From the NCBI GenBank assembly GCA_037783415.1, contig JAZGTN010000069.1:1550001-1614000 (forward strand): DNA of 64,000 bases. Reading direction: 5' to 3'. Made by a program: the position numbers and the translations under genes. Source of the stretch: Leptasterias polaris (taxonomy: Eukaryota > Echinodermata > Asteroidea > Forcipulatida > Asteriidae). Position 1 is the stretch's first letter. Each line of letters starts with the position of its first letter. Below, piece after piece: positions 56,156 through 64,000 of the stretch. Under the pieces are notes generated by a model. It was not told where the DNA came from and searched no databases. It saw nothing but the letters and a program-made list of their open reading frames with translations.

Positions 56156-56815
56156 CCACTCCTACCACTGAAAATCGAAGGCATATCGCATTGGTCCACT
56201 GTTTACCTTCAGGAAAAATGGTCCCCTGCAAGTTACCTTCATACAGGGGTCAAGACTTCTAGCCAATGAGGCGCAACTTCCAGTTGCGGGACACATGGAT
56301 CAACAGACATGATAATTTGCCACCAAGGCAGCCCCCAAAACCACCAAAAACATGTGAATAAGAGAATTCAAACAAAGATTACATTGAGCACAACCCACTG
56401 GTGCCCGACTGTCGTGAAGTCTGCTCCACACTGATTTCCCAGAACGTATCACAAAGTGTTCTCGCTTCAGAGTTATGCCTCCCTATAGACCATGCTTCAC
56501 GTAATTGTTGTACGTTAACAAAAGCGGCCAGCCTTGCGGAAAAGAGCCGCATGCTCCCGAATAAAGGGAGTAGTACGATATTAAAATCCCAGATTCAATT
56601 ATCTTTTTTATAAATGAGTTCCTCCTTTCTCGACGAAATTAGTTATATCACCGGATGAGACGATGAAATTTGTCACGGGGTCTTCGTGCAGCGCTATTCA
56701 GCCCCACAGATACACTGTCTGAGCCGCAGTCCATTACTCGGACTTCCAGATTTAAAGATTTTTAGTTGAAGATTTCATCAGAATGTCAAAAATTGTTACT
56801 TACCCACGGATAACT

Positions 56816-57240
56816 TTAAAGGGACACATTGCTCGGATTGGGCGCTTTGGGCTATAAAAACTTTTGTTATGAAATGAATATGGTTGGAAAGATGTTATAA
56901 AAGTAGAATGTAATGATTCGCACAATATTAACACCCTTGCAATTGTGTGGTATTCCTTTTTTTTCTCCGTGAACTAACAAAATCCGCCATTTTGTATAAC
57001 CCAAATTTTGGACTCCACAAATAATGGGACCAACACAAATTATTGTGGATTCTGGACCCAAATGTTTCTGATGAGGGCAGGTGTTGGCTATTGGTACTTT
57101 CACTTTGTCGTGTATGAAACCCTGTAAGTGTTGGGGGTTTATAGAGCGCGACATGGCCCGATAGCTTCTGCATTTCACGAGAGAGCTAATTTGAGACGAA
57201 TTTCATTCTTGCAAAATGGACGCCCTACAAGGGCCCAAAA
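56816..57240. mobile_element. MITE related to 50670-51014, right end unclear
   Basis: Starts TTAAAGGGACACATTGCTCG and follows the same internal order (GGGCTATAAAAAC, ATATGGTTGGAAAGAT, GTGAACTAACAAAATCCGCC). The distal part does not match, and the right boundary is a guess. Confidence 0.55.
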
Positions 57241-58063
57241 CAAAGGTCTGATAATTGTAAGTTGGCACCATGGATATTAAGACGAAACAAATTCACCAAG
57301 TATTGACTTGTTTTTAATACCTCAGTCTGTATAATTGTGGTTTGTTTTTATTAATTGTCTGGATTAATTTTGAGGTTTAAAGCTTTAGGTCCGTCTATAC
57401 ACGGGCGACATTCAGGAGGTGGGGGACACAATCCCACAAAATATAGATTGCGTGGGTTTCGGAGAAACCCCAAGTAAAGTGCGTTTATGCCTGTTTAAAA
57501 CTTATTCACTGCTGACCCCCTATATAGAAATATCGTACCACTCAGTTTCCCATTATGCATAACGTGTTATAATTATATATTTTTAAATGGCACTTGTGCA
57601 TTATGGCGTATGAGCTAGGATGTTAAGTCCGTTCTTTAAGGACAACTATCTTCTTAACAAGTTAAAACTTTCTGTCATAAGAAATGCTTTTGAACGATGA
57701 AATGTACGCCAGCTATGGAGCCAAAAATAACGAAAGCTGTGGGAATGCGGCAGATGCGCAATCGCGTGTGATCTATGGACGTGGCTTGCCAACTGGAATT
57801 GCAATCACTGCAGCCTGAAATAAATGCCGATTAAACCCCCGATGTATTTTGTTTAGAAGGTATCCTTGGCTTCTGATACACCATGTAAATATTGCCTACT
57901 GCAAGGTTGCTATCATCAATTACTTTACAAAGGTTATATCATTATTTTCTAATCAAGCAGTTTTGCTGTAGCGAACACTAAGAGCTTTTTCTTTTATCAT
58001 AAAAACACTAATGTAGGCATCGGTGATCCATTGTGGATATGTATGTTGCTTTTGTTTATACGG
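57241..58063. other. Intergenic DNA, nothing recognised
   Basis: No coding frame or repeat structure recognised. Confidence 0.4.
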
Positions 58064-58640
58064 CAGTTTTGTAGAACCGTGCTCGGTACTCGTACTTGAG
58101 TACGCTTTTGATGGTACTCCCCTTCGAAGTCCATGGTCGATACTCGGATGAAAAATAATCTTTACACGAAATCATATAATCGATAATCGACTGAAAATGT
58201 ACTAAGATTCCGATTTGAAGTACTTGTGATCGAAACACCACTTTCCTTTCCGATTCACTTTCCTTTCCGATTTCCTATACGTGCACCAATGCAAAGAATA
58301 AAACTCTTGTAAATACTCAAAGTAAAATTAAGAAGTCTACAATGTATTCGTGTTTAAGCATCATTGTCGTGTAGAAATTAGTAAAAATACATTTGTGTTC
58401 CTCATTTTGTAGGGTTTTTTAAATATAAGGTAGCCTACTCGTAGTCTGAGATTCAAGTAGGCCTACTTGGTACTCGGTTGTTGGAATCGGAACTCGGATA
58501 CTAGAATACTCTGTACTTGGACACTTGTAATTGTGCTCGATAGCCAAAGTAGTATAGTACTCTAGTACTACACAGTCACCTTAGTACTCGGCAGTACTTG
58601 ATACTCGTTGGAAAAGTACTCGACTACGTATACGACGCTG
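58064..58640. mobile_element. hAT-like element with TACTCG subterminal repeats
   Basis: Ends CAGTTTTGTA (left) and CAGCGTCGTA (right, read inward), followed on both sides by runs of AGTACTCG/GTACTCG variants. The layout mirrors the 24133 element (CAG..GTA end, then GAGTC-type hexamers). The flanking 8-mers differ, so no target duplication is visible. Confidence 0.5.
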
Positions 58641-59699
58641 CACATTTTTTAACAGTGCAGAATTTACAGTTTCTTCCTGAAGTATAATGCAGAATTATGG
58701 TCAATGCTCCTGTTTAAAATGAAAAGCTCCGCTATACGCACTTTATGTTCTGTGGTGTCCATGCCCCCGACTTCTCTCAATTATAATCTGGTTGTATGAC
58801 TGGAGTCGCCGTCACTGATCTCCTTTATTACACTGACATAGTCATCTCAATGGTTCCTAACAAAGTGTTGAATGTACTATGGAGACATGTTGCTATACTC
58901 CTATTCAAGAGGAATCTTAAGGCTGTACTAAAATACAATTTATTCATGTGGATCATTCATTGCCAAGGAACCCTCATTAGTATAGGCCTACTCGGGGTAT
59001 AACCCTAATTATTTTAGTATAGGCCTACTCACAAAGGAGGGTATGGTATACAAGAAATCATCGGGCGCCATCACCTGCTTCCTTTCAATCGCAAATCTTT
59101 CACACTTCTGCCACTTAATATTATTACGCCTACCCAGTAATAGTTTAGGGCGACCTCTATCATGCGTCGTACCAATCTGTGCCTCGTGAGCGCACCAAGC
59201 TATGGGGTTTCAGACATGACAGCATCCAATTGGGAGTGGGCAATTGATTACAGTATTCTTTCCGGGAGGGAAGTTATAATATACTGCCCTCTTTCGAGTT
59301 CAAGTTACATTTATTTATATAATTTTTTTCGATTCAATCTGCTCCTTTTGACAGCGCCCTCTGTCATGAAAACACGAGAGGTAAAAAACACGTTTTCAGC
59401 TTCTTGTCCTCTGAAGAAGTATAGTGTGACATCCAATTTTTATACCACAGGGAGGCCGCTGTTTAAAAGAACTGATGTGTCAACTGTTCGTTCGGGGAAT
59501 TAGTAGTAATTCTTGTTAACGAAATGTGTTATTTTGGGACAACTTGTACTGTTAGCCTTTTTTGATTGCATTACAAAACTCAGCCTATTCATAATATAAA
59601 TATAAACTACAGTTCTAATAGCTCTTTGTCTTCTGAGGATTTATCTTAGGCTAATTTTGTTTTTTGTTTTTTTACAAGGTGTGTGTAAAGCTATTTTCG
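58641..59699. other. Intergenic DNA, nothing recognised
   Basis: The frame at 59162-59503 (113 codons) has no recognisable domain and is not called. Confidence 0.4.
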
Positions 59700-59957
59700 A
59701 ATTCTATATGACACAAATAACATGGTTTTCAAGGTGCTCTGTCGCCATCTGCAGCCAACTTTGCTACTAACTCCATGCAAACCCCTTCTCTTAAGTGAAT
59801 TAAACAACACACCGGACCAACGGCTTTACGTCCCATCCGAGGGACGAAGCAATAATGGTTAGGTGCTAACAAGGAGTGTCAAGACCGGGACTCGAACTCA
59901 CACTCTGCTGATCAGACAAGAACTTGAGACCGGTGAGCTCGGCCACGACACGCCACC
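59700..59957 (-). repeat. Leu/Ser-tRNA-like SINE with conserved tail
   Basis: On the minus strand the head (59951 down to 59876) has A-box TGGCCGAGCTCACCGG and B-box GAGTTCGAGTCCCGG, with GTGTC/GACAC acceptor pairing, as in tRNAs with a long variable arm. The body follows: CCCTCGGATGGGACGTAAAG, CCGTTGGTCCGGTGTGTTGT and AGAGCACCTTGAAAACCATG. The tail recurs headless at 2540-2665. Confidence 0.8.
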
Positions 59958-60228
59958 ATTATTAGTTTTCATTCGAGGAAACGAACTTGTAAAGAAATCA
60001 ATTTTAGTGAGGGACGAATGTCTGTTGAGTGAACGGAATAGAATGTAATATTCACCATTCCCTCAAGGCCCCGTAAATTTTATTTGTTTGTTTGTAAAAT
60101 TGAGATTGAAATTGTAGGCTTACATACACACAAATACAAGGTATTGCCCTTTTGTATCTAAATGACCCAGAAAATTGGTCAGGGCCCTAGGGATCAGAAA
60201 CTGACAGGACCTTTTCGAAACGACCGGA

Positions 60229-60350
60229 TTCGGCTTCAGGCTTCGGCTTCGGCTTCGTTTTGGGAGGCTTCGGCTTTGGCTTCATAACAAATAAAATGGC
60301 GACGTGTTTGTTTCGAACACTTCGGCTTCCCCGGCTTCGGCTTCATGTGG
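60229..60350. repeat. GGCTTC hexamer repeat
   Basis: CTTCGGCTTCAGGCTTCGGC and further GGCTTCGG copies up to 60345, interrupted by an AT-rich spacer. Resembles the hexamer-rich ends of the elements at 24133 and 58064. Confidence 0.8.
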
Positions 60351-60359
60351 CCCCGCGTG

Positions 60360-61240
60360 GCATCATGGTTAAAATTGTAATGCATAAAAACAAACGTGCG
60401 TCGTCTGCTTTGTTTCTGTGTATCAGACATTATAAAGATGGGGTTTTTTTTAACTAAGAAACAAACCACACAAACCGTATTAACTAAATATCTCCACAAA
60501 ATAAAACAAACATAATCCAACCATTGTTAATGTAGCATGCTTGTTCCCTTTCTGACAATTTAATTAAAATACCTTATAACTGGTGGCAATTATAATTACA
60601 GCCAATATGGTCTGTTCACTTTTATGTTCTCTGTTCTAATTTAACTTCACTTGATTACAAAATAATTTATTTTATTGAAAGCTAACAAATCATTGTTTTT
60701 TTCGTCGACAAAACTGACCAGTTCATAAAACATCAAACTTTTATTCAAAAAAAATTAACCCCCCCCCCAAAAAAAAATAATAAATACAACTTTAGACTTT
60801 AGGATCCTTAAACAACATGCCTTGCATTGGAATTGTCAAGAATACACAACTTAAAAAAAAAATACTTTCAACAAAACCTGAAGCAGTGAATTTTGTAAAG
60901 GCTAGTTCTTTTATCTGAAAACTGGGTATTAAGATGACTATTCTTTTAGAATGAAAATAACATACTCTGACTGTCAAGTAAAAACTGCAAAAGAAAGCAT
61001 TACTCACTGTGCTAGAATGGAAATTTAGTTACTTTAAAAAAAAAAGTTTCCCTTGTGGTTTATTATTTGATATCTGATATAAAAAGTCGCATCCCCTTAA
61101 GGTGATCCCCTGGCTGCCGCTTCCCAGGTTGTATCGTATACTTGGGTGTGGTCCCTGGCTACACGGCAGTTTGCGGTTGAATGGCTTCTGACTGGCACCC
61201 CTGAACAAAGATATTGACAAAATAGGGAGACCGCCAGCAT
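60360..61240. other. AT-rich intergenic DNA
   Basis: Homopolymer-rich (C9A8 near 60750). A tail fragment of the tRNA-SINE (GTTTCCCTTGTGGTTTATTA) lies at 61046-61075 without its head. Confidence 0.45.
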
Positions 61241-61242
61241 AG

Positions 61243-61390
61243 GGCTAGATAGCTCAGTTGGTAGAGCGCCGGCACGTTAAACCGGAGGTCATTGGTTCAA
61301 ATCCCGCTCTAGTCAATTTTTCTTTGTTCAACCCAAAATCATTTAAACATTTACCCAGTCAGTTTCCCTTGTGGTTTATTATTTGATATT
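61243..61390 (+). repeat. tRNA-derived SINE, full length
   Basis: The head (61243-61314) folds as a tRNA: acceptor GGCTAGA with TCTAGTC, D arm GCTCAGTTGGTAGAGC, anticodon arm with GTT at the anticodon position, B-box GGTTCAAATCC. C instead of U before the anticodon, and T-stem mismatches, argue against a working tRNA. The body is TTTTTCTTTGTTCAACCC, ACCCAGTCAGTTTCCCTTGT, GGTTTATTATTTGATA. Confidence 0.85.
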
Positions 61391-61521
61391 TAAAAAAAAA
61401 AGTAGTAACAATTAGCAAATATTGATTTTCAAAATAAAATAGAAAACAAGATTACAACGACGGTGCTTATAAATAGTTTTGTTTTCCTAAAAATTTAAGA
61501 ATTTGGGTGGAACAAAAATTT

Positions 61522-61592
61522 ACTAGAGCGGGATTTGACCCAGCGACCTCCGGTTTAACGTGCCGGCGCTCTACCAACTGAGCTATCTAGCC
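61522..61592 (-). repeat. tRNA-like SINE head (inverted partner)
   Basis: Reverse complement is nearly identical to 61613-61684; the head ends 20 bp from it in head-to-head orientation. B-box GGGTCAAATCC carries one change. Confidence 0.85.
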
Positions 61593-61612
61593 CTATGTTG
61601 GCGGTCACCCTC

Positions 61613-61757
61613 GGCTAGATAGCTCAGTTGGTAGAGCGCCGGCACGTTAAACCGGAGGTCGTTGGTTCAAATCCCGCTTTAGTCAATTTGTTATTGTTCA
61701 GCCCAAAATCATTTAAATTTAACCCAGTCAGTTTCCCTTGTGGTTTATTATTTGATA
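61613..61757 (+). repeat. tRNA-derived SINE, full length
   Basis: Same head as 61243 with three or so substitutions, then the same linker and ACCCAGTCAGTTTCCCTTGT tail, ending in TTTGATAA. Confidence 0.85.
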
Positions 61758-61863
61758 ACAATTAAAGAAATTATATAATGAAATCTAGGTTTGATTTGTT
61801 TTTCAAAAAATTTAGGAAGTTATAAAATGAAATCTTGGTTTGGGTTTGAACAAAGAAAAATTT

Positions 61864-61923
61864 ACTGACGCAGGACTTGAACCCACGACATAAGGATTAA
61901 CGTACCAGCGCTCTACCAACTGT
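61864..61923 (-). repeat. tRNA-like SINE head, truncated
   Basis: The minus-strand copy keeps AGTTGGTAGAGCGCTGGTAC and GGTTCAAGTCCTGCG but lacks its 5' acceptor and half of the D arm. It is replaced there by a SINE tail fragment (ACCCAGTCAGTTTACCTTGT at 61925). Confidence 0.75.
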
Positions 61924-61944
61924 CTACCCAGTCAGTTTACCTTG

Positions 61945-63195
61945 TGGTTAATTACTTGATATAATGATGATCTTGTCACACAGGGCCTATTAAAAACTTT
62001 TACTCCCTCAATATTGATAATCTCCAACTTTAAGTCGGGAAACGCAATTATTTCTGTCAACAGTTAGGCTAATGGCGATCTTTCAAGCTTTTTCGAGCCT
62101 GTGTTTTTCAGGATAACAAATGAGCAAATGACGGCATCAGTTTGCTTTCTATTACTTTTAAAGTGAGATTTAAACTGTCTATCATTATCACCACAGATTA
62201 TATTTCTTCTGCTGAATCACATGTGATATTTCCTTTACTGACGACTTTTTATATTATTTTAAAAAGAAGCTGACGAAAGTTTTTGCTTTAACGAAACTGG
62301 TTAGCACACCAATAAATTTTTCTCACAAACTACGCCTGCCTGCAGATTCATGTGCGCCTTGTAACTGAAACGAGAAAATGTTATAATGTTATGAGAATGA
62401 TCAAATAATCTATGCAGCCGTCCACATTATTGATTTCAAAATTATAGTACCATTGTGACCATATGAATGATCATTTTTTCAAAACAGTTTTTAGCTCTAA
62501 ATATGGGATAAGAATTAAGATGATGGTTTGATGAGATTTTGCCTTCTCTCTACCGCCCTCACACCCCCTTAAGATAAAAACAAAGGTCAACAAACATAGA
62601 GGGGTTGTCTTGAGCCTCTCTCCATCTCCAGCTCACCACTGATAAGCGGAAACGTCTTAATGTCAGAAGGTCTCAGTTTATTGGAAGTTGTGACAAAAAT
62701 GTGTATTCAAATGTACACAATTCTTTAGTATGGGTGGTCAGTCTGAAAGTAAAAAAATAAATTTGGATAAATATACAAAGTTTTATTGTGATTCATACCT
62801 GATAGATTTATGCAGTGTTCAGGTACTCTTTTGCCCCCTTGGACTAGAACTTCAGCCTTGTGTTGCGGTGGTTCTCACACCAAAGTCACTCTTCCAACTG
62901 TGCATTGGAAAGAAAAACGATAAAATAAAACAATGAAAGATAGAACATCAAATGTTGGTGAAAGCCAGTCCTCGCCCCTCCAGCAAAGTTTGAATCCAAA
63001 AAAGATTAAAGGTCTCCTTCTAAGATCTAGCAAAGTCCCCCACCCCAACACAGTAGCCCCTGAATCAATTTTTGATGCAGCACTAGTGACTTTAGTGTAT
63101 CATTCATTCCTGCCTCGAGTTTAAATTTATGTAACAATTCAGAATCATGCAAAAAGTAGTTAATCATTTAATGGCCTGAGGTTGCGACCGTAGGG
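61945..63195. other. Intergenic DNA, nothing recognised
   Basis: Two modest open frames (62730-62936 and 62933-63124) overlap by four bases but show no recognisable domain or splice context; not called. Confidence 0.4.
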
Positions 63196-63296
63196 GAGTC
63201 TTTCTCGAAGGATGTAATTCATGAATGACATGACAACACACATAAACATAAACAGACATGTGTGTTATCATGTCATTTAGCCTTCGAGAAAGACTC
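63196..63296. other. Nested inverted-repeat (hairpin) element
   Basis: GAGTCTTTCTCGAAGG (63196-63211) pairs exactly with CCTTCGAGAAAGACTC (63281-63296). A second inner pair, ATGACATGACAACACACAT with ATGTGTGTTATCATGTCAT, lies inside. Text beyond the right arm (TGCTAGGGTTCAAAC) resembles 727-740. Confidence 0.85.
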
Positions 63297-64000
63297 TGCT
63301 AGGGTTCAAACATCAGGCCAGTAACTATCTTTTGGTAAGTAAGAAGTTTGCAACAGCTATATTTCATTTGCGTTTATAGTCCGCGCTTAAAGGAAAGCAT
63401 TTTTCTCATGGTTAGCAAGGGAGATGCTGTTTGTGCGCAGAGTGCGTACTTCACGTTTACCATTGAAGCATTATTGTCCCTTGTGGTCTATTATTTGATA
63501 AGCATTATTGTCTTAATCATATCTAGCGCACAAATGTTTTAAAGTGAATATTGTTATCAGAAGTGTGGAATTCTATCGTAAAGCTTGAAATTACATCTAA
63601 GTCCGCTTGTTGGTCGACATTTTTCATTGTAGGCCTATGTTCTTCTCGATTTTTTATTGTACGGATTTCTTTGCTGGGTGGAATGACGGGAGGAACATCG
63701 TAAGACGTGATTCTAGAAAGACCTGATCACTTCATCCTTGCCATACAGCTTCCCGTGAGGGTCAGAAGCGGATGCTTTCTTTATACAGAATAACAAGCCC
63801 AAGGACGTGAAGACTAATTAAGTTTGATTAATATTGTACAAGTAAAAAGCAAAGCAATTAAGAATGTATGTGCATTGCCTAATACAGTCGCTGGCGCCAA
63901 TCCCATTTCATTTTTCTTCTTTTCCTCTGCTACCATAAACAAGATTGAAATTCCATTGACAAAGCTCGAAGCTGGATTTTTACCATTGGGTCGCACAATA
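63297..64000. other. Right edge, no gene called
   Basis: A SINE tail fragment (GTCCCTTGTGGTCTATTATT) is at 63476-63500. A short minus-strand open segment (about 63725-63780, reading ..ASDPHGKLYGKDEVI) could be an exon of a gene continuing to the right, but its splice sites are weak. Confidence 0.3.

Noticed and set aside
59162..59503. 113-codon plus-strand frame
   Set aside because: No domain, no splice signals and no similarity that I recognise.
61243..61314. Functional tRNA gene (GTT at anticodon position)
   Set aside because: The base before the anticodon is C rather than U, the T stem has mismatches, and the same unit with the same downstream tail recurs many times: it is a SINE head.
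63725..63780. Possible minus-strand exon reading ASDPHGKLYGKDEVI
   Set aside because: The peptide looks protein-like, but acceptor and donor are weak and the would-be gene continues outside the window; not enough to call.

Overview
This is animal genomic DNA: long introns with GT..AG borders, sparse coding sequence, and a dense background of small inverted-repeat transposons (MITEs) and tRNA-derived SINEs. The protein relatives and the repeat style suggest a marine invertebrate deuterostome, most likely an echinoderm. That assignment is inference; no species marker is present. No autonomous transposase, reverse transcriptase, virus, CRISPR array or canonical tRNA gene was recognised.

Four intact or partial protein genes are supported. 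(1) At 1-1110 (+) are the last two coding exons of a lipid phosphate phosphatase (PLPP/LPP family); the rest lies left of the window. (2) At 16570-18495 (-) is a complete, uninterrupted 641-codon reading frame for the KIAA2013 (DUF2152) membrane protein. (3) At 23959-39033 (+) is a seven-exon SKA2 kinetochore gene that I assembled by hand. Its N-terminal half is classical SKA2, but it continues into a C-terminal region resembling the winged-helix microtubule-binding domain of SKA1, which vertebrate SKA2 lacks. (4) At 47919-51469 (+) is a two-exon rhodopsin-class GPCR of 348 residues. A broken copy of its second exon lies 5.3 kb upstream (42253-42598).

Between the genes the window is a graveyard of non-autonomous DNA transposons, several with readable target-site duplications. 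These include a hAT-like element at 24133-25420 (8-bp duplication) containing a second element at 24559-24942 with its own 8-bp duplication; a 2.3-kb MULE-like element at 34552-36870 (9-bp duplication) inside a wider 5.4-kb inverted-repeat structure; a TA-flanked 1.46-kb element at 19680-21143; a 29-bp perfect-TIR element at 44547-45192; and many TTAA-flanked MITEs. SKA2 introns 1 and 6 carry the largest insertions. tRNA-like SINEs cluster at 61.2-61.9 kb, including a head-to-head pair.

The genes look functionally independent (lipid signalling, unknown endomembrane protein, mitosis, cell-surface receptor); nothing indicates co-regulation. The most interesting item is the SKA2 gene with an apparent C-terminal winged helix, together with a tandem splice acceptor that could also make a short, vertebrate-like SKA2.
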